Assembly: GCA_032622095.1 (NCBI GenBank)
Contig: CP136067.1
Span: 42,575,549 to 42,639,548 of the forward strand
Length of the DNA stretch: 64,000 bases
Reading direction: 5' to 3'
DNA from: Siphonodentalium dalli
Taxonomy: Eukaryota > Mollusca > Scaphopoda > Gadilida > Siphonodentaliidae
Under the pieces are notes generated by a model. The model was not told the DNA's origin, did not search any database, and was given only the letters and a program-made list of their open reading frames with translations. Shown in pieces: positions 52,023-62,781 of the stretch; the first letter of the stretch is position 1; the number at the start of each line of letters is the position of its first letter. A program made the translations under genes and the position numbers.

Positions 52023-52095
52023 GTGAGTGATCCCCTCTGTCCTGTCTATTTTAAAATATTACTCATTCATGAGAAATTTGCATCACATGATCGTC

Positions 52096-52486
52096 TTAAC
52101 CCTTTACCCAACAAAGCGGCCAAAACCGGCCAAATAAAGCTTCAACAGCCTAAAATATCTTCGGTCTATCTCAATAGAACCATACAAATATGCATATCAT
52201 TGGAACCGGCTCCTTGACCACATTGTGATAGTTACAGTTATGCCATGTGCCAATGCATTCTCTTATATATGCGAGTCGACCATAGGTCGCCTCGCATATA
52301 TAAGAGAATGCATTGGCTTAAAACAAACTCTTTTTTTACCATTTTTTCTTACATTCTTTAACAATTTTATAATTTTTAATGTGTTAAGCCAATGCATTCT
52401 CTTATATATGCGAGGCGACCTATGGTCGACTCGCATATATAAGAGAATGCATTGGCACAGGGCCCTTCTGTTGGGTAAAGGGTTAA
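52096..52486. mobile_element. F2a MITE, full copy
   Basis: Both TTAA ends intact; begins 73 bp after exon 22. Confidence 0.86.
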
Positions 52487-52733
52487 TATCAGTATTCATA
52501 TTCAAATTTTACATGAGTATTGGCATTGTTAGTTCCATGAGCGTAATTCTTATGCTATTAAATACACTTATGAAATTGTTGTTATCATTATCAATTCCTT
52601 TTTGCAATGTAATTGGAATTTTGGAAGTAATTGTAATTAAGTGTATTGATTGAGTAATTCACCCATCCCTGAAGGTCTTATAATGAATTGATAGCTGATC
52701 TCTCCCCATTTACTCAGCAAATGATCATTCCTA

Positions 52734-53220
52734 CAGCAATGCCCTAAATAATCGACTCCTTAACCCTTTACCCAACAGAAGGGCCCTGTGCCAATGCATT
52801 CTCTTATATATGCGAGTCGACCATAGGTCGCCTCGCATATATAAGAGAATGCATTGGCTTAACACATTAAAAATTATAAAATTGTTAAAGAATGTAAGAA
52901 AAAATGGTAAAAAGTGTTAAAAAAAAGTTTGTTTTAAGCCAATGCATTCTCTTATATATGCGAGGCGACCTATGGTCGACTCGCATATATAAGAGAATGC
53001 ATTGGCACATGGCATAACTGTAACTATCACAATGTGGTCAAGGAGCCGGTTCCAATGATATCCATATTTGTATGGTTCTATTGAGACAGACCGAAGATAT
53101 TTTAGGCTGTTGCAGCTTTATTTGGCCGGTTTTGGCCGGTTTGTTGGGTAAAGGGTTAACCACAGCAGAATTATGGGAAAAAAAGGAGTCGATTATTTAG
53201 GGATTTACTGGATACATCCA
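52734..53220. mobile_element. F3 mariner-like MITE interrupted by F2a
   Basis: TA|CAGCAATGCCCTAAATAATC up to GACTCCTTAA, then the F2a copy, then TTAACCACAGCAGAATTATG to ggatttactg. The two outer parts together make a short F3 element. Confidence 0.75.
52760..53159. mobile_element. F2a MITE nested in F3, inverted relative to 5129
   Basis: TTAA at 52760-52763 and 53156-53159 is the duplicated target; the unoccupied sequence can be read at 8660. Confidence 0.9.
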
Positions 53221-53333
53221 GTCTGGACGGTGAAAATTATATGTGGTGCAGGTTTCTGATTGTTTATCTGCTGACTGTGTAAATTTTAATTTATTCATTC
53301 CTCAATCTATAAACCAAGTAACATTAACCCTTT

Positions 53334-53704
53334 ACCCAACAGAAGGGCCCTGTGCCAATGCATTCTCTTATATATGCGAGTCGACCATAGGTCGCCTCGC
53401 ATATATAAGAGAATGCATTGGCTTAACACATTAAAAATTATAAAATTGTTAAAGAATGTAAGAAAAAATGGTAAAAAAAAGATTTTTTTTAAGCCAATGC
53501 ATTCTCTTATATATGCGAGGCGACCTATGGTCGACTCGCATATATAAGAGAATGCATTGGCACAGGGCATAACTGTAACTATCACAATGTGGTCAAGGAG
53601 CCGGTTCCAATGATATCCATATTTGTATGGTTCTATTGAGACAGACCGGAGATATTTTAGGCTGTTGAAGATTTATTTGGCCGGTTTGTTGGGTAAAGGG
53701 TTAA
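53334..53704. mobile_element. F2a MITE, full copy, inverted relative to 5129
   Basis: Both TTAA ends; small deletions in the AT-rich middle and in the ccggttttggcc end. Confidence 0.86.
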
Positions 53705-53840
53705 TCATAAACTGAATTCACTCCACATTGTTGTAATTCTTTAGCAGTATTTCTGGTAACTTGTCGCCTGTAGCACATGACTGACGAGACAATGATTATA
53801 TGTGACTACATGCTTGTTGTTTATAGACATAGTGTGTAAC

Positions 53841-54183
53841 CAGTGTTCGCCATATAATGTGGGATTCCACATTCCACTTTCTGAACGCAAGTTCGAAATC
53901 AAACTCATCAATTGGAAGCTGATCTTATAATGATTCATAATAGGTGCGAGTCTCATTGACCCTTTCATCACTGTCCACTATATAACGGAAGCCACACTAA
54001 TCAGATGCAAGCAGAGTGTTAACTGACGTCGATGAGACACACGAATGTTCTCTTGTCATTCAGTCCGCGATCCACATGGGAACTGCCTGCAGCCATATTT
54101 TTAGCCACCAACATATTTATTTTAGCCACTTTGTATTTTTTTCTCGCAATTTTCTAAAATGGCTAACGGCGGGGCGAACACTG
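53841..54183. mobile_element. hAT-like non-autonomous element, 343 bp
   Basis: CAGTGTTCGCCATATAATG at the left, ggcggggcgaacactg at the right; flanks TGTGTAAC and TGTGTGAC (7 of 8). Related to the 48052 element by its ends and a ttttagccac stretch. Confidence 0.7.
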
Positions 54184-54650
54184 TGTGTGACTGTTTAAAA
54201 TACCATGCAATAATGGCATCTTCTACATTTACTATGTTATTTTTTCCTTTGCTTCCAAAATGCTATGTAAAATTTTAAAACGCTTAATAGAATAAATTTA
54301 TCAAGTCAGAATTGAAGTTTGAGCATAGGATTTTCATTACCATAGCACATAATCTCATGGCAATGTCACTATAAATTTCCAAATTATCAATGATATTTTC
54401 AACATAAGTAATAATATCATGTGTTATTTTTCACTGAGATGTAGTTATGAGGAATGAGATCTGATTGGAGCTAATTCACTTCAGAAAGTGTTCTATAAAT
54501 GCATCCATTTTTATTATTAATTATAGGAAATAGTTATATATATGAGTATACATGCTAGCATGGTCACACAAGCTAAAAACAATCACAGGCTGTACAAGTT
54601 ACGATCGCAAACTCTCATACCTGCTCTGTTCTGAACATTTGCTACTTATT

Positions 54651-55037
54651 TTAACCCTTTACCCAACAAAACGGCCAAAACCGGCCAAATAAAGCTTCAA
54701 CAGCCTAAAATATCTTCGGTCTGTTTCAATAGAACCATACAAATATGGATATCATTGGAACCGGCTCTGTGACCACATTGTGATAGTTACAGTTATGCCC
54801 TGTGCCAATGCATTCTCTTATATATGCGAGTCGACCATAGGTCGCCTCGCATATATAAGAGAATGCATTGGCCTAAAAAAAAACTTTTTACCATTTTTTC
54901 TTACATTCTTTAACAATTTTTTTATTTTTAATGTGTTAAGCCAATGCATTCTCTTATATATGCGAGGCGACCATTGTCGACTCGCATATATAAGAGAATG
55001 CATTGGCACAGGGCCCTTCTGTTGGGTAAAGGGTTAA
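54651..55037. mobile_element. F2a MITE, full copy
   Basis: Both TTAA ends; right hairpin centre shortened (gaggcgaccattgtcgactc). Confidence 0.86.
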
Positions 55038-55334
55038 TCTTTTGTGAGATGTTTGATTTAGTTTTTCTTTCCAGAATGTCAAAAAATTTGTGTTTTTTTA
55101 TTGCTGCCTCCATCCGTAATATTTCATGCATATTAAAACAGTTTTGACCTTCTGCTGTATAAAACTGCATTTCATCTTCTATTGCATTTATTCAGTGGCT
55201 GAATTTTCAACATATATTTTTTCCTGCTGTGTTTAGTGCAGTCTCACTTGACATTCATTCAATTTCACTTGTTATTATAATAATTGGGGAAAAAATACAC
55301 CAGTATTTGCAGACAAAATTTATTATAGAATTTT

Positions 55335-55735
55335 CCAAAAATTATGGGCACAGTGGGTTAGCATCACTAAATTCACCATCTGGGGATGTCATTCTGCATG
55401 GATTCATCTGCTATGGGAGAACTATACAGATTTAAGTTGCCAGATGGTGAAGGTTGTGTTGTGCACCCATTGGGCACCTTGATTACGCATTGTGTCGTCT
55501 GTCAATTTGGGGGATATAGAGAAACTAAACTAAAAAAGAATCTATTTAAAAAAGTTTCTAAAGAAACAAAAAAACTTGTTATTTAATAATTAGACGATGA
55601 GGCCTAAGCAGAATGAGGTTTCAAGAGGGTGATTTTAGTGACTCTCGCCCTCTGTGTGGGGTAGCGTCACTAAATCCACCCTCTGGGGACCTCATCCTGC
55701 AAATGTCTAACACCGTATTTTGAAGCCTGAGCCAA
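55335..55735. mobile_element. Decayed F1 pieces
   Basis: tagcatcactaaattcacca at 55359 and gcagaatgaggtttcaagag to tattttgaagcctgag at 55600-55733. Confidence 0.55.
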
Positions 55736-56031
55736 TTGGAACTATTGTGATACATATTGATCTGCGAAGTCTATTTATAGTTGGATGAATGTCGTTTGAG
55801 ACTGTTGGATGGTGTGATTTCAGATTTCTATTAATTGATGTGATTTCCTTTGAACTCTAGTTTCAAGTCAAGAATCTACAGCATCAAAGTGTTGTCTTTT
55901 CAACTCAACTCACAATTTGAAAACTGCAATTTTCATTATAAAATTTGAATTTCCATTCAATTGTCCTGTGATATGCTACATGTATAAACTTATATCCTTC
56001 ATCGTCATATCTCTATGCCAAGGATTGTAAC

Positions 56032-56157
56032 CAAGCCTGCAAATAGTGTGTCTGTCATTTGTAGAATGAGGTTCCCAGAGGGTGAATTTAATAACTCTAT
56101 CCCACAAGGTTGGCTAGCATTACCAAATTCACCCTCTGGGGACCTCATTCTGCTCAG
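56032..56157. mobile_element. F1 half copy
   Basis: aagcctgcaaatagtgtgtc then one hairpin ending gacctcattctgctcag. 56158-56760 has no recognised content. Confidence 0.6.
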
Positions 56158-56804
56158 TTTTCCAGATTTTCAGTCCTAATTTCCAGATTTATAGAAATCC
56201 GGGTATCAGATAAGCAGTCATATAAAATGTTGTTGTTGACATTCCAATGGATGGGGTATAGAATAACATTTGTGTCATTTTCTCCGGGTAGAGATATATA
56301 TACACCAGACACTCAGATTCCTATCCAACACGAGAGAATCCACTCCAACTTGCCAGTAACGACTTTTATAAATAGAAAACGCTCTTTATGCCTTCTCTCG
56401 TCTCAGTAACGTACTGATCAAAGATAGGACCTCTCCTCCATCTCACTGAGCCATGTAAGCAATTCTGAGGAAATGCAACATCTCAGTGTCGAGAATAGAT
56501 TCCTATCGGGTATTCCTGTGGATTGACGGTACATGCACCATGTATGTAGATGTGTAGAAACCCGACATAACAATGTTGTTGTCGTCATTGAGTGCATGGG
56601 GGCCCTCAGATATTCTGCTGTGGGGGACCTAGGATCAGATTGAATATTCCCAGTTGAATTAGTCACCTCGATTATGCATTTTATCTTCTACAAATTCTAG
56701 AAACTTCCCAGAAGGGAAAAAGTTACTAAAAACAATGTTAATTTGAGACTATAGATACAGACACACTATTTGCAGGCTAATCCCTAATCCTCCATGTTTT
56801 TACC

Positions 56805-57060
56805 CTTTCTTTACTAAATGGATTCTCCCATTCAGTTATAAAAGTATACATTGGAATGGTCTACTTTTTATCTGGAGGGTGTTCAGGAAATATGAGCAGA
56901 TGACAGACATAAGAAATAATAATACAATTTCAGAAGTAGTCTTTGGTGGGAAATGTTCAGATAATAAGTTCAACAAATGACCTACGGTTTGTTTGTTGAA
57001 CTTATTATATGAACATTTCCCATCAACGAATATCAATCCTTCTGTACTTTTATTAACTTT
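56805..57060. mobile_element. Family 5 MITE, decayed ends
   Basis: accctttctttactaaatgg, gttataaaagtatacattgg and the inner palindrome ttcaacaaatgacctacggttt gtttgttgaa; the right end fades into a partial second arm to 57110. Confidence 0.55.
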
Positions 57061-57294
57061 TCATCTGCTTTTATTACCTGAACACTCTCCAATTTAATGA
57101 TAGACTATTCAAATTTATCACATAATTTGGCCATAAAAGCAGTTTCATAATTATCGGTAATAGACACGTTTAATATCAGCGCGTGCGATGACGTCACGGC
57201 GTTCTTCAAATCACTTGCGATCGCTGTAGTTTATGATTGTTGTTTTCGATGAATATTTCGCGTTGCTTCGGGTTTATTTGATCATGTGATAAAA

Positions 57295-57440
57295 GGTATC
57301 TCACACTCGTCCTATTTTATACGTAATTTATCAACCTCGTCCTCTAAATTCTATTTGAGCCTCGGTAAACCTCGGCTCAAATCGAATTTAGTGGACTCGG
57401 TTGATAAATTCCGTATAAAATAGAAACTCATGTGAGATCC
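57295..57440. repeat. Inverted repeat, about 60-bp arms
   Basis: tatctcacactcgtcctatt ... tttgagcctcggtaaacctcggctcaaa ... ttccgtataaaatagaaactc. Arms are imperfect; a likely MITE or hairpin of unknown family. Part of the wording (cgaatttactggactcg) recurs at 27598. Confidence 0.5.
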
Positions 57441-57922
57441 TCTATGTATACTATTATAACTGGCTGGAAGATTCCATCTAGTTTAGAAATGGTTAAATAA
57501 TCTGAACATCACTCTAAATGAAGAATATACCATTCTCATGTATACTTCTAGAACCAAACATTTGGTGGAATCCATTTATTAATCAAAGGCTTGTCTCAAA
57601 GTGATTGGGAATGATTCCAGTTTGATATGTAGATTCCTGGCCCTACCAACTATATGTTTTAATTTTATTTAGTTGTGCTCTCAAAAAAACAACCTACACG
57701 CTGCTATTTATTTCAGTTCTGACAATTCCAAGAAAACCTAGGAAAGGTTCGGTTCTAATAAGTTTCAGATTAACTGGATGTTGCATGAAATGAGTTAATC
57801 TCGACCGTGCCTCTGTTATGCTCCTCATTGTGATGCTCGCCATGCTATGCATATATATGTTACATTAATCAGTATGGAATGGAATATCCCCTAGTGTTTC
57901 TGTATTTGCAGTGACTGTTATG

Positions 57923-58162
57923 TTAACTATTTCATGACAGGAGCTTTCTGAAATTTTGTGAAAACCCTCTGTCAGTGCATTCTCTTATACATGCGAGGCT
58001 CCCATATATAAGAGAATGCATTGGCCTAACCTTGACCTTGGAAGCCAGTGCATTCTCTGATATATCCGAGGCTCCCTATGGGAGACTCACATATATAAGA
58101 TAATGCACTGGCATATGATCTTTAATGCTGCACCAGCACAGCTCCCGTCATGAAAGGGTTAA
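57923..58162. mobile_element. F2c TTAA MITE, full copy
   Basis: TTAACTATTTCATGACAGGAGC at the left, agctcccgtcatgaaagggTTAA at the right, with two degraded hairpins. Confidence 0.75.
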
Positions 58163-58352
58163 CGATGCTCTATCTCTTCCTGGCAGTACTTTCAAGAATA
58201 ACAATAACATGTCTATGAAACTACATTTCAAGGCATTTTTCAATTATTTTTACCGAAACACACATGAGAGATATCTTGTGTTGCAAATATTTCATTTAAA
58301 TTTGCTTTGAAAGATAATTTCCATTTAAAAAAATTTGTAATGTTCTAAAAAA

Positions 58353-58620
58353 AAGTAAGGCCAAGTAAATAAATATTCCGTGTTCTCAGGCTCCTCCCTC
58401 GTCAGTCAGGCTCCTCCCTCGTCACTGAATCGTTCTTTTAAAAAGCCTCGTCAAATATTTTCTGTTCAATGTTTCTGTTAGAAATATTGGTTTTGAACCA
58501 TGAAAATGGATTTTTTTTTGGTTTCTGGAGTATGTTTTCCAAGATTTTAAGAACAAATATAAAAATAAATATCCTCCCACCCTCCCTCATCTCAAAATTG
58601 AGATCTAATTACTTGAGAAC
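58353..58620. repeat. Dispersed repeat, second copy of 3297-3500
   Basis: aataaatattccgtgttctc, a duplicated aggctcctccctcgtca, and gaaatattggttttgaacca match the earlier copy. Confidence 0.5.
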
Positions 58621-59609
58621 ACAGATATTTTATTTTAACGGCCTCAAAGCACAATTGATGGAGATAACAAAAATATTTCCCAGTTACAGAAACTGTCATT
58701 GACTGGTCTCTTTGACCCAAAATATTATTTACATCCTTGAGTCTACACGGCTACTTCTGGGAAGAGATATAGCATCTTTGACCGTCTGTTTTCTTGTTGA
58801 AAACTAACAAATAAGTCCCCTTGAGTGACATCCTGACTAAAATAATCTGCTCTATATAGAATATATACAGTGTAGATAATTATTTAATTTATTTTTACTG
58901 GCAGGATTACAATTTATTAATTTTATAGCTATTACAGGCTATTAGTTAAAATATGAACAAATTCCCCAATTATGATAGGTTCTTTTAAAATTGTACATGC
59001 AAACGGTTTGTCCCGAAAATATTTTTGTGTGGTCTGTTGAAAATGGTGTCTTTAATTGTCTTAGAAAATTAAAGCTTAGAATATTTTAGGTTGAATTGAG
59101 CATGTAAATATCCGCACTATGTAGATATTTTGTTTATCCACCACCAAAATCTGTTGCTCCATCAAGAAAATGTATTTGAAATGAAAGAAAGTTATGAGTG
59201 TGTCAAAATCAGGTAATCGTTCGGTGAAGTTCTGGTATCAGGGTCCATATGCTAGTCGGGAATCCTGGAAAAGTTATGAAAATGCGATTCAATGCCTGGG
59301 AAAGTCCGGAAAAAAAGACACCTTTTAATGGTAGTATAGAAAAAAGTCCTGGAGAAATACCCCCTCCCCATTTACCTTCCCCCCTCCCCTCTCACCCCCC
59401 TCTTCCCCGGCAAGGGTTTGGAAAAGTCATAGAATTATGCTCCCTTCAGATTCCTTGAAAAGTTATGGAATTGCACTCCGTGGCTCATTAAAAACATATT
59501 GCATAAATAAATGACTGATTTCCCATATTGATAAAAAAATACTGATTTAATGCCCGGACGTTGTTCGTTCTTGCAATTGGTTGCATGGTTAACAGACCAT
59601 CGGTCGAGA

Positions 59610-59720
59610 GTTGGGTAATGCTCGTTGTGGCAACAATCCTCTCAAAGGCAAAGTGAAATGTATGCCTAAAACAGATTAGCATCACCAATACGGGTGAGGC
59701 AGCTTTGGTCAGAGGAGAAA
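59610..59720 (+). pseudogene. Second relic of the zinc-finger-like segment
   Basis: After an in-frame stop the plus strand reads NVCLKQISITNTGEAALVRG, aligning with [20 protein letters not shown] at 49380. Confidence 0.35.
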
Positions 59721-59987
59721 ATGGAACAATTCTTTCAAAAATCTATTTTCAATTTTCCAGATAGGTATAGAACAGTTATAGAATTTTGTCAGGGGAATCT
59801 TATGGAAATTTCTCGAAAGTCGTGGAAAAGTTTTTGAAAGTTATAGAATTTTCTTCATACTGAGGTATATGATCCCTGGGTATGATAATTGTTGCGCGTT
59901 CTGCGGCGATACCATCAGTGGGGTGAATATTGGAATGTCTCCCACTGTAAATTCTGTGCCTGCAATTCTAGAAATTCAAAGAGTGTA

Positions 59988-60193
59988 CAGTAATGCTCTA
60001 AGTAATCGACTTCTCAACCACAGCAGAATTATGGGTAACTTTTCAGTTTCAGGATTTAGTCGGAAATATGGCTTGTTGCCATTTATCGGAAAGCTTTCCG
60101 ATGAATGGCAACAAGCCATATTTCCGACTAAATCCTGAAAAGTTACCCATAATTCCGCTGTGGTTAAGAAGTCGATTACTTAGAGCATTACTG
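59988..60193. mobile_element. F3 mariner-like palindromic MITE, full copy
   Basis: TA|CAGTAATGCTCTAAGTAATC ... GAGCATTACTG|TA, 206 bp, arms meeting at ggaaagctttcc. It has a small tandem ttttcagtttcagg not present at 33917. Confidence 0.88.
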
Positions 60194-60992
60194 TATAAGA
60201 ATGCCCTTCGATTTTTATCCAGAAGTGTAATCACCATCCTACTATAATCATACTTTTTTTCCCCCGAAGCCCTGCTCAATCCATCTAAAAAAAAATAAAA
60301 AATTAAATCATGTGATTCTTTTGTTGCTAGTATTCCTCTCTCAATGGATGGAAGGTATCAGTGTTTAAATGAAGGGTTAATTTTTTTATCTGATTTTATA
60401 TATTTGTTTTGTTGATGGGTTCATACTGTCGGTGAATAGACTAAATACTTTATAATAACCTGATTATTTTGTTGCCAGTGGCACTCTCGAAATGGAAGGA
60501 AGGTATTAATGTTGTATTTTAGGAATGCTTAGGTATTTTCACATGTAGCTTATTAATTGCGAAGCTTTTCTCATAGTGCTTATTGTGTTTCTGTTGCCCT
60601 GGACTGATAAACATAATTTCATGTTCTACATCCTCGACAGGATTTTAAGAAAACTTGGATTTTTTTGGATGAAATTTCAAGGAATTCATCTACATCATCA
60701 TGTAATCTAAATATTCACACTGCCCGACTAATTTGAGATCTTTCAGTGTTCTACATACAGGGGTGACTCAAATCCCTGTTTCGTGTGATTTTCCACATAT
60801 TTTCTACCAATAAAAGTAAAAAGTCAGTTCGTTGTATTTTGGGTTTGTACTATTTGTTGATGCATTCCTCTTCCAGAATGTCAATGTAAATTTTAGATCT
60901 ACTGGTATGTCCAACAATGGTGTAAATGTCACCAGAATGCTCACATTGGGAAAATTTTTAACCGCCCTCTTGATACGTTCTATTTTTCTGCT

Positions 60993-61203
60993 TTAATTCT
61001 TTCTATACTAAATGGATATTGGAATAATCTATTATTCATCTCAATGGATATTCATGAAACATAAGCAGACAACAATTAATAGAAAGTACAGAAGGATTCC
61101 CATGTTCAGATAACCGGTCTATGGTAGTTTGTTGAACTTATTATCTAAACATTTCCTAAGGGATAACTACTCGTCAATGAGTATTTAGTATAGAAAGGGT
61201 TAA
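60993..61203. mobile_element. Family 5 TTAA MITE
   Basis: TTAATTCTTTCTATACTAAATGG at the left, gtatttagtatagaaagggTTAA at the right. Confidence 0.7.
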
Positions 61204-61217
61204 CCCTTTCTAAAGGG

Positions 61218-61845
61218 TTAACCCTTTCTATACTAATCATCAATGATGAGTAGTTATCCCTTAGGAAATGTTCAGATAATAAGTTCAACAAATTTTGTTG
61301 AACTTATTGTCTAAACATTTCCCACCAATAAATAGGGCTCCTTCTGCACTTTTATTGATCTGTCATCACCTTAACCCTTTACCCAACAAACCGGCCAAAA
61401 CCGGCCAAATAAAGCTTCAACAGCCTAAAATATCTTCGGTCTGTCTCAATAAAACCATACAAATATGGATATCATTGGAATCGGCTCCTTGACCACATTG
61501 TGATAGTTACAGTTATGCCCTGTGCCAATGCATTCTCTTATATATGGGAGTCGACCATAGGTCGCCTCGCATATATAAGAGAATGCATTGGCCTAAAAAA
61601 TCACTTTTTACCATTTTTTCTTACATTCTTTAACAATTTTATAATTTTTAATGTGTTAAGCCAATGCATTCTCTTATATATGCGACGCCAATGGTCGACT
61701 CGCATATATAAGAGAATGCATTGGCACAGAGCCCTTCTGTTGGGTAAAGGGTTAACATCCCTCCAAATGAATAATAGATCATTCCAGTGTATACTTTTAT
61801 AACTGAATGGGAGAATCCATTTAGTATAGAAATGGGTAAAAAGCC
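61218..61845. mobile_element. Family 5 MITE interrupted by F2a
   Basis: TTAACCCTTTCTATACTAATC, the inner gttcaacaaattttgttgaac palindrome, then F2a at 61371-61755, then catccctccaaatgaataat to ccatttagtatagaaatggg. Confidence 0.68.
61371..61755. mobile_element. F2a MITE nested in family 5
   Basis: TTAA at 61371-61374 and 61752-61755; both hairpins present, the right one with a shortened centre (gcgacgccaatggtcgactc). Confidence 0.86.
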
Positions 61846-62781
61846 AAATAAGGGGCTCATGTACCGGTAGAACACATGGGTCGATTTAATGTTTTATAGC
61901 ATTTTTGCAGCATTGGGTTAATTTTGTATAGCATTCCCTACCAATACATATTTTTTCATTGTAAATTGGTTAGCAGACTTTGGAAATCGCATGAATTGCG
62001 ATGCGAATCCAGTTAAATCGAACCCTGGTAGAACACAGCGAGGCCTCAATTTGCACTCAATGGTTGCAAATCAGTTTGGGAGTGTGCTATGTTTCTTGCA
62101 TATGAATTGCAGATATTCAAATGAATCAATACATTTTTTATAACTCATATAATATGGACAATAAATATACATTAGGCTGTGATGAATACATGCTGAATGG
62201 TAGTTATTAATAACCATTGATTTATGATCATGGTCATGGCTGGAGGGTCTCCATTGGGGGTATCCAACTTAGAATTCACCCCCATTCCTTGCATACCAAA
62301 ATTTCAAACTCTGGGAAACTTATATATTCAGTAATCTAAGGTTGAAGTCGATGAAATTTGATTGCTAATTTCTCTAATGTTTGCCCTGCTCACTAGAAAA
62401 TATAGACAGCTACATAATTTCAGTGAAATTGCCAAAGGCATATTGATTTAATTTTTGAAACTTTTATTGATATATCTGGCATCAGTGTTTTTTTAGGGCT
62501 TCAGAAACATATCTAAGCACTGTTGGGGATAATCTGACATTTATATTCATTTTCTACTGAGGCTAGAATCTGGGACAATGTAAGAAATGTCAACAACATA
62601 ATACATAAGAGACTAAGGATGGGAGATAAAACTTATGAATCGAGATGTGCAATGCTAGGTACATGTATCATATTTGGCCGTAAAGTATCGTGTGTCACAA
62701 AATTTGTCAATACTGTTTTTAACAGTGAGCAATATCAGCTTCTAGTCTGCTCGCATTGTGCAATGTTGCATCAAGTCATTT

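Noticed and set aside
54016-54198. Possible extra exon after a ttgtcattcag acceptor at 54063
   Set aside because: The peptide does not resemble SBF, and the segment belongs to a hAT-like element.
49885-55037. Recurring small open frames such as [22 protein letters not shown]
   Set aside because: They are translations of the F2 hairpin found in every copy and both orientations, with no start context or conservation beyond the DNA repeat.
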